The position numbers and the translations under genes were made by a program. From Verrucomicrobiota bacterium (GTDB lineage: Bacteria > Verrucomicrobiota > Verrucomicrobiia > Verrucomicrobiales > Akkermansiaceae), in NCBI GenBank assembly GCA_026397695.1, contig JAPLUJ010000633.1, positions 1-9,701 of the forward strand: a stretch of 9,701 nt of DNA. The letters run 5' to 3'. The notes under the pieces are model-generated. The model worked only from the letters and a program-made list of their open reading frames with translations. It ran no database searches and was not told the DNA's origin. Below, in pieces: positions 1-7,200 of this stretch. Each line of letters opens with the position of its first letter. Positions within the stretch are counted from its first letter, which is position 1.

Positions 1-1920
1 CCATGACGTGTAGGGATTCTTGCCAAATCCGGCCATGCCGCCGCGCGCATCGTTGCCGTGTTCCGCCTGCGTGCCGCGGCGGGCGAGGTTTTCGTAGGCC
101 ACGTTGAAGTAATCGGTGCGGTCGCCACTCAGGTCGAGTTTCGACTTCTCGTCATGGCAGCTCACGCAGCGTTTATCCAACACCGGCTGCACCACGCGGG
201 CGAAACTGAAGCCGTCGCGGCGGCCCCACTCCGGCTCGGTCAACACCTGCGCCGGGCGGGCGGCGGCGATGGTACGACCGCCCTTCTTGTTCAAGCCGGC
301 GGGCGACTCGTAGTTGCGGTCTGCGTGGCAGCCGATACAACTCTGGCTCTCACCCGGCATCAAGTGTGTGAATGAGCGCATCCGTTGCACGGCGCCGCCT
401 GCGGAATCTAACGGCCGGAAATAGAGCGGCACCCCGGATGGCACCTTGAAGTGCGCCGACCCGTCCGCCTCGACATCGGCGAAACCCCAGACCCGCTTGG
501 GCGCGTAGGTCGCACCACAGGAGACCACCGGAAACTGGAAACCGAACTGGCGTTTGTCGGTTTCGGCACGCATGTCCTTCTCCATTTCCTGCACCACGGC
601 GATGCGCTTGATTTCGCCCGGCTTCACCGCGGCGCCCAGGCCGATTCTAACATCGTGCATGATCAATGTGGCCCACGGCTCGGCCTTGGGATCCACGCGC
701 GTCGGCTGCGGCGAACGGGGCAGCGGCCGGCTGCGCAGCGGCTGCGCCGAGTAAAACCCCATACCCTTGTCCGGCTCGCACAGCGCGGCGTTTACCGTGC
801 CGTCATAGTCGCGCAACAATATCCGTCCGGCCTGCGACACCAGATAGAAACGCGCGTCGAGCGGCACCGGGCTCTCATACGGCCCGCGCAAGGCGTTGCC
901 CGCGCCGGCATTGTCCACCGGCCCCACGTTGATTTCGGGCGTTAGATTGCGGATCGCCTCCTGCGCGTTGCCGCCTTTATACAGATCCAGCAGGCCGATT
1001 GCGCCGCGACACGGGCCGTTATGACTGGTCATCATGCACAGAATCTTGCCAGGCATCCCCGGAATGTCCCGGGCCTCCATGAAGGTGGCCGGACTGAGCA
1101 CGCGGTTGCCGAACACACCGGCCAACCCCGTGCCGTCGGGATTGACCGCCCACAGTGACTGGATCGGAATCGCCGGACGATCCACATACTCCCACCGGCT
1201 GTAGAGGATGCGTCCATCCGCCATGATCGACGGCGTGAAATCCGTCAGATAGTTAGCTGACAGTTTGATCACATTATTGCCGTTAGAGTCCGCACGGAAC
1301 AAGACCGGCGAAGTGCTCGTCCAGCAGTAGGCAAAAGCGGGCTTGCGATCCGATAAGAACGCGATGCCGCCGTCGGGCAGCCAGCAGGCGTTCATGTTAT
1401 TGGATTCGTGATCGATCACGCAGGTCAGGCCGCTGCCGTCGGCACTGATGCGCCAGATTTTGAACGGCTCCTGCATCGTGCGCTTCCAACTGAAGAGCAC
1501 CTGTTTGCCGTCGTAGGAAACCTGACAGTCGAGAATCACTCCATCGGAGGCATCGATCAGGCGCGTGAGTTTATCATCTTTGAGCGCCAGCGCGTAAAGT
1601 CCGCCACCCTTTTCCAAGCCCTCGACATGATAGGTATAAACGTGGGTAGGATTCAACGGTTTGCGTTGGACCATCACCAGCGTGTTGAATCCCAACGCTC
1701 CGGATTTTGCATTCGTTAGGGCCTTTTGCGAAGCCTCGCTGTCGGACGCAGCGGCACGCAACCCGCACAGCGCAGCCATGACCCAGATAGCGCAGAGCCA
1801 CAGCCCCCCCCAACCGGGACCGCCGGCAGGCTGGATCCAATGCCGGGAAAGAGATTTCGAACCGTTAGAACGCCGGGGCGCCAAACACTGGGTTGCAATT
1901 GGGTTGGGATGCATGTGCAT
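1..1920 (-). CDS. HzsA-related dihaem cytochrome / PD40 beta-propeller protein, partial (3' end off the left edge)
   Basis: I translated this frame from ATG at 1920 down to base 1: 640 codons and no stop, so the C-terminus lies outside the window. Residues about 35-57 are hydrophobic and end in a small-residue stretch (GLRAAASD), which suggests export. Residues about 80-400 contain propeller-like repeats, each with a DG turn (LPDGG, IMADGRILYSRWEYVDRP, NPDGTGL). This matches the WD40/PD40-like middle region of proteins annotated 'HzsA-related', after hydrazine synthase alpha. The C-terminal part has the family-like PVVSCGATYAP stretch (about 464-474) and two haem c motifs, CIGCH (528-532) and CVSCH (585-589). 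A periplasmic redox or binding role is likely, but the substrate is unknown, and nothing here supports hydrazine synthesis. The start lies 10 bases after the stop of the outer-membrane lipoprotein gene and has no Shine-Dalgarno. ATG at 1914 is an alternative start, and the N-region before the hydrophobic segment is unusually long. Confidence 0.8.
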   Translation of the reverse strand, partial: MHMHPNPIATQCLAPRRSNGSKSLSRHWIQPAGGPGWGGLWLCAIWVMAALCGLRAAASDSEASQKALTNAKSGALGFNTLVMVQRKPLNPTHVYTYHVEGLEKGGGLYALALKDDKLTRLIDASDGVILDCQVSYDGKQVLFSWKRTMQEPFKIWRISADGSGLTCVIDHESNNMNACWLPDGGIAFLSDRKPAFAYCWTSTSPVLFRADSNGNNVIKLSANYLTDFTPSIMADGRILYSRWEYVDRPAIPIQSLWAVNPDGTGLAGVFGNRVLSPATFMEARDIPGMPGKILCMMTSHNGPCRGAIGLLDLYKGGNAQEAIRNLTPEINVGPVDNAGAGNALRGPYESPVPLDARFYLVSQAGRILLRDYDGTVNAALCEPDKGMGFYSAQPLRSRPLPRSPQPTRVDPKAEPWATLIMHDVRIGLGAAVKPGEIKRIAVVQEMEKDMRAETDKRQFGFQFPVVSCGATYAPKRVWGFADVEADGSAHFKVPSGVPLYFRPLDSAGGAVQRMRSFTHLMPGESQSCIGCHADRNYESPAGLNKKGGRTIAAARPAQVLTEPEWGRRDGFSFARVVQPVLDKRCVSCHDEKSKLDLSGDRTDYFNVAYENLARRGTQAEHGNDARGGMAGFGKNPYTSW

Positions 1921-1930
1921 GGGTGAGGGA

Positions 1931-3193
1931 TTACCAGCCGCCGCCGAGTGCTTTGTAAAGCGCAATCAGATCGGTGGCCAGCGCGAGGTTGCTCAGGGTG
2001 AACTCGCTTTCCGACTGCAACAGCGAACGCTGGGCGTTGAGGACGTTGATGAAATCGGTTTGGCCGGCGGTGTAGAGTTTGACCGAGAGCTCCACGGCAA
2101 TGCGGTTGGCGCTGACCGCTTCGGTTAGAGCAGCGCGGCGCTTGCGTTCGTTAGAGCTGGCGATCATCGCATCCTCGACTTCCTGCAAGGCCACCAGCAC
2201 GGTCTTGCGATATGCGAGAACCGCCTCATCGCGCAGCGCCTGCTGCATGCGGATGTTCGCCTGCAGGGCGCCACCTTGGAACAAGGCCCAGTTGAACGAC
2301 GGACCGTAGGACGTCACGCGGGCCGAGGGGGAAAGCCAGTCGGAGAGTTTGGCGCTTTGTTGGTTGAGCGATCCGTTGAGGGAAAACTTGGGAAACAGGT
2401 CGGCCACCGCCACGCCGATTCTGGCGGTGGCGGCATGGGCATTGGCCTCGGCGCTGCGGATATCCGGCCGCCGGCGCAGCAGGTCGGACGGGATGCCGGT
2501 GGGTATTGCCGAGGATGTTGTGGGAACCGGACGCACCTCGGACAGCATGGCCGGCACTTGGCCTGGCGGGCGGCCTAACAGCACTACGATCGCGTTGGCG
2601 GATTGGCGGGCGGCGGTTTCCAAGCGCGGGATTTGCGCCTTGGTATTGGCGACGAGCGCGTCGGCGTTGGCCACATCGAGGTCACTGGCGAAGCCCGCGT
2701 CGCGGCGTTCATGGGTGATCTCCGCACTGCGTTGTTGGGTGATCAGGTTGCGGCGTGCGACGGCGTTCTGGTCCTGGATCGAGCGCAGTTGGCAATATGT
2801 TAGAGCGACCTCGGCCGCCATGCTCAGGCGGGTGCCATCAAGGGCGGCGGCGGCGGCGGCGAGCCGGGCGTCTGCGGATTCGGAATCGAGCGACGGCCAG
2901 AACGAGGATGCGGCCGCCTGTCGTTGCGCGCGCACCTGTCTGAGGCGGGCGGCGGCTTGTTGCACATCAAGGTTGGAATCGACCGCTTGCTCGACCAGCG
3001 AGTTGAGTTCGGCATCGTGGAATCTGCGCCACCAGCGGACCAGATCGGCGGAGTTGGCGGCGGGCGCGGCCTTGCGTTTGCTGAAACTCCAGGTGGCGGG
3101 CAGCCCGCTATCAGGACGTTGGAAATCGGGTCCCACCGCACACCCGGAAATGAACAATCCGAGCAGCGCGAGAGTGGATTTGGAAGATGGCAT
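1931..3193 (-). CDS. NodT/TolC-family outer-membrane efflux lipoprotein
   Basis: This is the outer-membrane channel subunit of a tripartite efflux pump (420 aa). A short signal peptide ends in the lipobox ISG-C (Cys18), followed by the family's usual AVGPDFQRP. Residue +2 is Ala, which fits outer-membrane sorting. Two OEP halves are visible. The first has WWRRFHDAELNSLVEQA (54-70), the AEVALTY helix region (127-133) and the LLGRPPGQVP signature (205-214). The second has LLRRRPDIRSAEA (238-250), a beta-hairpin segment FPKFSLNGSL to FNWALFQGG (267-308), and C-terminal helices with EVEDAM and FINVLNAQRSLL. The protein is shorter than the usual 450-480 residues because PSLDSESADARL (100-111) runs straight into the third helix; the first hairpin with its ELDLFG-type motif is missing. 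An alanine run from (GGC)6 lies next to this junction. The gene starts 42 bases after the permease stop. The fold assignment is firm, but function with one hairpin is uncertain. Confidence 0.9.
   Translation of the reverse strand: MPSSKSTLALLGLFISGCAVGPDFQRPDSGLPATWSFSKRKAAPAANSADLVRWWRRFHDAELNSLVEQAVDSNLDVQQAAARLRQVRAQRQAAASSFWPSLDSESADARLAAAAAALDGTRLSMAAEVALTYCQLRSIQDQNAVARRNLITQQRSAEITHERRDAGFASDLDVANADALVANTKAQIPRLETAARQSANAIVVLLGRPPGQVPAMLSEVRPVPTTSSAIPTGIPSDLLRRRPDIRSAEANAHAATARIGVAVADLFPKFSLNGSLNQQSAKLSDWLSPSARVTSYGPSFNWALFQGGALQANIRMQQALRDEAVLAYRKTVLVALQEVEDAMIASSNERKRRAALTEAVSANRIAVELSVKLYTAGQTDFINVLNAQRSLLQSESEFTLSNLALATDLIALYKALGGGW
2843..2860. repeat. (GGC)6 trinucleotide run inside the outer-membrane lipoprotein gene
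   Basis: Six perfect GGC units on the plus strand are read as six Ala codons (GCC) on the minus strand, at residues about 112-117. The run sits just after the point where the first beta-hairpin of the family appears to be missing. It is a slippage-prone sequence, but any loss or gain of units would keep the reading frame. Confidence 0.8.
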
Positions 3194-3235
3194 AAACGTA
3201 AATGTTAGATGGCGGTCGGCGGGTTGCGAGGATGA

Positions 3236-4606
3236 TCATTCATAGCGGAGCGCTTCGATCGGATCAAGGCGCGAGGCTTTCCAGGCGGGATAGTAACCGA
3301 AGATGATCCCCACGGATGCGGATACCACGACCGATGCGATGATCGCGCCAAGCGACGGCAGCGTCGGCCAATGCAGGATCTTCGTCACGAGATACGACGT
3401 GCCGCGCCCGAGACCGATGCCCATCGCTCCGCCGGCCAGACATAACATGACAGACTCGGTGAGGAATTGGCGCAGGATATCCGTGCCGCGCGCGCCAACC
3501 GCCATGCGCAGGCCGATTTCCTTGGTACGCTCGGTCACCGAAACCAGCATGATATTCATAATGCCGACGCCGCCGACGATCAGCGAGATCATGGCGACCA
3601 CCAGCAGGAGCTTGGTCATCATCTCGGTGGTGGATGACAGGACTTTGGAGATCTCCGCCATGTCGCGGATATTGAAATCGTCCATTTCCCCTTCGCCAAT
3701 ACGGTGGCGTTCGCGCAGCAGGCTGGTGATTTCCGTGATGGCATCCTGGGTTTCCTCAGCACTGGTGGCGGACACGCTGATTTGATCGATCATGATCCTG
3801 CGCACCGGCACCGGACTGTTCTTGGTTTGGATGGCCGAGCGGAGCGGATAGAGTCCGCGGGCCGAACCGGGATAGAGTTGTCCGCGCGGGGTGGCGGTGC
3901 TGGTGCCAGCGGCTGGCGCGGCGCTGGCGACATTCGCGGTGGACGTGCCGGAAACGCGGAATTTGATCGTGGTCCATGGCGCGATCAACGTGTCATCCTG
4001 GTCACGGCCCATCATGCTGGCACCCTTTTGTGCGAGTACGCCAACCACCCGCAGCGAGACGTTTTGCAGGCGCACTTCCTGGCCCACAGCCGATTGCCCT
4101 TGGAACAACTCGCGCACGACCGATTGGCCTATCAGGCAGACACGTGCAGCGTTGCGCACGTCGCGATCCTCGAACGCCTCGCCCTCGGCGATCGTCCAGG
4201 CCCGCACCTGGAAATAGTCCGGGGTGGTGCCGATGATTTCGTTAGGCGCCCAGTTTTTGTTATTGAAGATGACCGATGCGCTGCGGGAGCGGACCACGGG
4301 CGCGGTGGCGCGGACCGACGGGCACTCGTTGAGGATCGCCTCGCTGTCTTCGGGAGTCAGGGTCATGGCACTGCCGGAGCCGAACGAAACCCCGGCGCTG
4401 GCCGCCGCGCCGGGAAATATCATCAGCGTGTTGGCACCCATGCTGGAGATGGTCTTCTGGATTTCCGCCGAGGACCCGTTGCCGATCTCCATCATGGCAA
4501 TCACCGCGCCCACGCCGATGACAATGCCCAGCGTGGTCAGCGCCGAGCGCATCACATTGCGTCGCAGTGCCGTCACGGAGGCTAACAGAATCCGCAGCGC
4601 TTTCAT
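3236..4606 (-). CDS. MacB-type ABC transporter permease (MacB_PCD + FtsX domains)
   Basis: This is the inner-membrane permease of the MacAB-type exporter (456 aa). It is encoded without the fused ATPase found in E. coli MacB. The N-terminus has the family layout: SALTTLGIVIGVGAVIAM (21-38) is the first membrane helix, followed by GNGSSAEIQ and a periplasmic MacB_PCD domain to about residue 325. The FtsX domain supplies three more helices: 333-355 (with GGVGIMNIMLVSVTERTKEIG), about 384-408 and about 420-440. The family ending ASRLDPIEALRYE closes the protein. Residues about 219-266 form an Ala/Thr/Gly-rich stretch that looks like an insertion compared with E. coli MacB. The start overlaps the ATPase stop by ATGA (4603-4606), and GGAAGG six bases upstream of the ATG is one of the few Shine-Dalgarno-like sites in the window. 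The likely role is mechanotransmission-type export from the periplasm; the substrate cannot be read from sequence. Confidence 0.95.
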   Translation of the reverse strand: MKALRILLASVTALRRNVMRSALTTLGIVIGVGAVIAMMEIGNGSSAEIQKTISSMGANTLMIFPGAAASAGVSFGSGSAMTLTPEDSEAILNECPSVRATAPVVRSRSASVIFNNKNWAPNEIIGTTPDYFQVRAWTIAEGEAFEDRDVRNAARVCLIGQSVVRELFQGQSAVGQEVRLQNVSLRVVGVLAQKGASMMGRDQDDTLIAPWTTIKFRVSGTSTANVASAAPAAGTSTATPRGQLYPGSARGLYPLRSAIQTKNSPVPVRRIMIDQISVSATSAEETQDAITEITSLLRERHRIGEGEMDDFNIRDMAEISKVLSSTTEMMTKLLLVVAMISLIVGGVGIMNIMLVSVTERTKEIGLRMAVGARGTDILRQFLTESVMLCLAGGAMGIGLGRGTSYLVTKILHWPTLPSLGAIIASVVVSASVGIIFGYYPAWKASRLDPIEALRYE

Positions 4607-5307
4607 GCGATGCCTTCCGGTTGGATTTCATCCGCTTCGATCAAGCCGTCGGCCATGCGGATGACGCGCTTGCAGGTGGCCGCCACTTTCGGGTCGTGGG
4701 TGACGATCAGGATGGTGATGCCATCCTGATCGTTGAGTTGTTTGAAGAGCGCCAGCACTTCGCGGGTGGTATTGGAATCGAGATTGCCGGTCGGCTCGTC
4801 GGCGAGCAGGAACGGGGGATTGTTGATCAAGGCGCGTGCCAGGGCCACGCGCTGTTGCTGGCCGCCGGAAAGTTGCGACGGCTGGTGATCCATCCGGTCG
4901 GCCAATCCCAGCCGCTCCAGCATGGCTTGGGCACGCCGCATCGCATCCTTTTGTGAGATATGTTGTCTGCCATAGAGCAAGGGCAACATGACTTGCGCCA
5001 GGGCACTGCTACGCGCCAGCAGATTGAAGTTCTGGAACACGAATCCCATCTTCTGGTTGCGCATCAGCGCGCGGGCGTCGTTAGAGAGACGGGTGACTTC
5101 CTCCCCGTCTAACAAGTAGTCCCCGGAGGTCGGGCGGTCGAGGCAGCCCAGGGTGTTCATCAGCGTGCTTTTGCCGGATCCGGACACGCCGGTGAGCGCG
5201 ACCATTTCGCCTTTGGCGATGGTGAGCGTGATGCCCTTGAGCACGGGCAGCACGACCTCGCCAAGATAGAAGGTTTTACGGATGTCTCGCAGCTCGATGA
5301 GATTCAT
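4603..5307 (-). CDS. MacB/LolD-type ABC transporter ATP-binding protein
   Basis: This cytoplasmic ATPase drives the MacB-like permease (234 aa). All catalytic motifs are intact: Walker [10 protein letters not shown] (40-48), Q-loop Gln92 in VFQNFNLL, signature LSGGQQQR (146-153), Walker B FLLADE (166-171) with catalytic Glu171, D-loop NLDS, and H-loop His204 in VTHD. This motif set ([19 protein letters not shown]) is typical of the MacB/LolD/FtsE group. I chose ATG at 5307, giving [13 protein letters not shown], because the family starts here. The open frame reaches back to 5694, but that extension is the antisense of the adaptor gene, reads as low-complexity VPGAVPG repeats and is not real. 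The gene lies 28 bases after the adaptor stop and shares an ATGA overlap with the permease, so all three are probably made from one message. Confidence 0.95.
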   Translation of the reverse strand: MNLIELRDIRKTFYLGEVVLPVLKGITLTIAKGEMVALTGVSGSGKSTLMNTLGCLDRPTSGDYLLDGEEVTRLSNDARALMRNQKMGFVFQNFNLLARSSALAQVMLPLLYGRQHISQKDAMRRAQAMLERLGLADRMDHQPSQLSGGQQQRVALARALINNPPFLLADEPTGNLDSNTTREVLALFKQLNDQDGITILIVTHDPKVAATCKRVIRMADGLIEADEIQPEGIA

Positions 5308-5335
5308 GGGATCACGCGCAAGCGGGTGGGGCCGC

Positions 5336-6814
5336 TTATGGTCTAGACCCGCCACGGCGGGGTGGGAATTTCGGGGCGAAGGGGTTGGTGGTTGCGGTGG
5401 CTTCCGCCTGATCCGGATTCCGTTGCTCGGCGACGACCACTGCCACGCCTTCGAGCACGGCGTCATCGGTGAGTGGCATGACTTCGGTGACCACTCCATC
5501 AGTGATGCCGGTGCGCACCTTGAGCGGTTGCACTCGATTCGCTTGCTTGCTGTCACGAACCCACAATACCCCGCTGCCGCTTTTCTTCTTGTCGCCGGAT
5601 TTCGCCCCACCTCTGGAACCGCCCCGGGAACCGCCCCGGGAACCGTCCCCGGAACCGCCACCGGAACCGCCCCGGGAACCGTCCATGGCAGCATCCTTTT
5701 TCCCGGACTTGGGGCCGAACGGGTTTTCCGCGCCGGGGGCGAGTTGATTGTTTGAGGGACGCCAGCGCAGGGTCGCGTTGGGCACGGTCAGCACATCCTG
5801 TTTGTGATCGACCTCGAACTTCACGTTTGCCGTTAGATATGGCAGTAGTTTGCCGTCGGCGTTATCGGTGGTGATTTCAACGGTATAGGTCACCACGTTT
5901 TGTGACATGGTGGCGTTGAGGCGGATCTTGTTGACGGTGCCCTGGAAGGTCTGGCCGGGAAAGGTGTCCACGGTGAAAGTGATCGCTTGGCCGTTGTGGA
6001 TGCTGCCGATATCCGCTTCGTTGACGGCGACCCATACCTCCATCTTCTTCAAGTCCTTGGCCAGCAGGAAGAGGCTGGAGGCACTCATGTTAGACACCAC
6101 CGTTTGTCCCACGTCCACCCGGCGGTCGATGACGATGCCTGTGACCGGCGATGAGATCGTGCAATAGCCGAGGTTGCGGTCGGCCAGTTGGATGGCGGCC
6201 TGGGCCTGCATGACCGCGGCCTTGCTGGTGGCGATTTGGGCGTTGGAAACCTCGCAGGCGGCTTCGGCGGCGGACACGTTGGCCTTGGCCGCCTCATGGG
6301 CACTTTGATAGGTGTCAAAGGCCGAGCGCGAAAGTGAATTCGAGGGACCGAGTTTTTCGGCGCGTTCCCAGTCCTTTTGAGCCTGGTTGAGTTGTGCCCG
6401 CGCTTGGGCGAGTTTGGCCTTGTTTTGCAGGAGTCCGGCTTCGGCGGAGAGCACCGATGACTGCGCCTGCTGGAGTTGTGCTTCCGTCTGCTTTTTGTTG
6501 ATGGCGTAGAGCGAGTCATCGATTTTCGCCAGCAACGCGCCTGCTTCCACCTGCGAACTGTAATCCACGCTCTTGCCGTCCGTGTCATTTCCAAAGGCAA
6601 GAATCTGGCCGGTCACCTGGGCTCCGATATCCACCACTTCCTCGGGTTGGAGCGTTCCGGTGGCACTGATGCTGGCAAACACATCCCCTCGGGTCACCGC
6701 CACCGTCTGCAGATCCGGCAGGGCCACATTTTTATTGCGGAAAACACGCCAGGTGACCAGAGCCACGATGGCAATGCCGAGAACAATGAGGAAGTAGCGG
6801 GGTGGTCGTTTCAT
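5336..6814 (-). CDS. MacA-like periplasmic adaptor (HlyD/RND membrane-fusion protein)
   Basis: This is the adaptor that bridges the inner-membrane ABC permease and the outer-membrane channel (492 aa). One N-terminal membrane anchor is visible (about 8-24, FLIVLGIAIVALVTW). A lipoyl/barrel-sandwich half follows with ISATGTLQPEEVVDIGAQV. A long Ala/Gln-rich alpha-hairpin covers about 105-220 (LQQAQSSVLSAEAGLL, LAQARAQLNQAQKDWERAE), and the second lipoyl half follows with ISSPVTGIVIDRRVDVGQTV. Beta-barrel strands (VWVAVNEADIG, FTVDTFPGQTFQGTV) and a membrane-proximal domain (LTVPNATLRWRP, VRTGITDGVVTEV) finish it. At around 370 residues or slightly more, typical MacA proteins are much shorter. 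The extra length here is a Lys/Gly/Ser/Arg-rich insertion at about 365-415, containing a 12-bp repeat, plus a basic Pro-rich tail. It is the first gene of the leftward operon and has no clear Shine-Dalgarno. Confidence 0.93.
   Translation of the reverse strand: MKRPPRYFLIVLGIAIVALVTWRVFRNKNVALPDLQTVAVTRGDVFASISATGTLQPEEVVDIGAQVTGQILAFGNDTDGKSVDYSSQVEAGALLAKIDDSLYAINKKQTEAQLQQAQSSVLSAEAGLLQNKAKLAQARAQLNQAQKDWERAEKLGPSNSLSRSAFDTYQSAHEAAKANVSAAEAACEVSNAQIATSKAAVMQAQAAIQLADRNLGYCTISSPVTGIVIDRRVDVGQTVVSNMSASSLFLLAKDLKKMEVWVAVNEADIGSIHNGQAITFTVDTFPGQTFQGTVNKIRLNATMSQNVVTYTVEITTDNADGKLLPYLTANVKFEVDHKQDVLTVPNATLRWRPSNNQLAPGAENPFGPKSGKKDAAMDGSRGGSGGGSGDGSRGGSRGGSRGGAKSGDKKKSGSGVLWVRDSKQANRVQPLKVRTGITDGVVTEVMPLTDDAVLEGVAVVVAEQRNPDQAEATATTNPFAPKFPPRRGGSRP
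5615..5686. repeat. 12-bp tandem repeat (6 units) coding a GGSR-type linker in the adaptor gene
   Basis: Six contiguous 12-base units, consensus GGAACCGCCCCG on the plus strand, begin at 5615, 5627, 5639, 5651, 5663 and 5675. Three are identical, the others differ at one to three bases, and a degenerate seventh lies at 5603-5614. On the minus strand each unit encodes four residues of the (R/G)(G/D)GS type, giving a flexible basic Gly-rich stretch at residues about 377-400 of the adaptor. The unit length is a multiple of three, so copy-number change would alter linker length without breaking the frame. Confidence 0.9.
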
Positions 6815-7048
6815 TGCGTGCGAGTAGAACGTTGCGAACGGGGCTTTGCTTTCGCCATGCGCGCCGAAATGACAGAGGAAAATAGTGCACGCGTCGAGAA
6901 CGACGTGAGCCGCGTGCCCGATTTACCCTGCAATCCGTGAATTTTTTCCAATTCGCAGGATCCCATGGCACGAGTTGCCGCCCATTCCACACTCTCCGCC
7001 CGGTTCCGGGTTCTGGTGCTGAAAAGGAAACCAGGAAATTCGCAAATT

Positions 7049-7061
7049 GAACATTGCAAGG
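7049..7061 (+). repeat. Left arm of a perfect 13-bp inverted repeat
   Basis: GAACATTGCAAGG at 7049-7061 is the exact reverse complement of CCTTGCAATGTTC at 7226-7238, 164 bases away. The match does not extend beyond 13 bases on either side, and no target-site duplication is visible outside the arms. It could be one of a pair of regulator sites or the end of a small non-autonomous element. Confidence 0.75.
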
Positions 7062-7079
7062 ACCACGATCACCGTGGTC
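7061..7079. promoter_or_regulatory. Hairpin: GACCACG / CGTGGTC
   Basis: A perfect 7-bp inverted repeat with a 5-base loop starts on the last base of the left 13-bp arm. No T-tract follows on either strand, so it is not an obvious intrinsic terminator. It could be an operator dyad or part of a structured leader of the adaptor transcript. Confidence 0.5.
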
Positions 7080-7090
7080 AACGAAGGAAC

Positions 7091-7127
7091 CGCTCAACGG
7101 TACCTGTTGAGCGCTCCGCGACCGGAG
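7091..7127. promoter_or_regulatory. Two abutting hairpins: CGCTCAAC/GTTGAGCG and CTCCG/CGGAG
   Basis: An 8-bp perfect inverted repeat (7091-7098 / 7106-7113, 7-base spacer) is followed without a gap by a 5-bp stem with a 4-base loop (7114-7118 / 7123-7127). Placed back to back and 11 bases from the 7061-7079 dyad, they could form a compact folded RNA on either strand. AAAAG follows on the plus strand, so in the leftward direction a T-run precedes the stems rather than following them, which argues against a terminator. Confidence 0.5.
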
Positions 7128-7175
7128 AAAAGACCGCCGCGTTGCAGGCAATCACATGAGGGTGCTCTTTTAGTT

Positions 7176-7200
7176 CGCGACACGATTCAGGCGTGTCGTG
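7176..7200. promoter_or_regulatory. Hairpin CGCGACACG / CGTGTCGTG next to A-tracts
   Basis: A 9-bp stem (one G-T pair) with a 7-base loop lies just upstream of three A-tracts and the candidate cassette promoter. Its position fits an operator or activator dyad more than a terminator, since the bases after it on the plus strand are A rather than T. Confidence 0.45.

Noticed and set aside
1..1920. Hydrazine synthase alpha subunit (anammox function) for the dihaem protein
   Set aside because: The resemblance is to the broad HzsA-related group; there are no hydrazine synthase beta/gamma genes or anammox context here, and such proteins are common in non-anammox bacteria.
2349..3245. A 298-codon rightward open frame opposite the outer-membrane lipoprotein gene
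   Set aside because: It is antisense to a clear NodT-family gene; its Ala/Arg/Ser-rich composition comes from GC-rich codon bias of the true strand.
3704..4585. A 293-codon rightward open frame opposite the permease gene
   Set aside because: It is a shadow of the MacB-type gene, His/Arg/Gly-rich and without recognisable domains.
5308..5694. N-terminal extension of the ATPase frame to 5694
   Set aside because: It lies antisense-frame within the adaptor gene, is made of repeats of the VPGAVPG kind produced by the 12-bp minisatellite, and precedes a canonical family start at 5307.
5469..5747. Rightward frame with EPPREPPREPS-type repeats opposite the adaptor gene
   Set aside because: The repeats come from the 12-bp minisatellite read on the wrong strand; there is no other sign of coding.
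6811..7059. An 82-codon leftward frame that ends with an ATGA overlap onto the adaptor start at 6814
   Set aside because: The overlap matches the style of the window, but the translation has no membrane segment, domain or protein-like pattern, it has no Shine-Dalgarno, and it covers the left inverted-repeat arm region. It remains a weak candidate for a leader peptide only.
6732..7151. A 139-codon leftward frame across the intergenic region and the start of the adaptor gene
   Set aside because: It overlaps the adaptor N-terminus out of frame and reads as Arg/Ser/Pro-rich noise, which is typical of an untranslated frame in GC-rich DNA.
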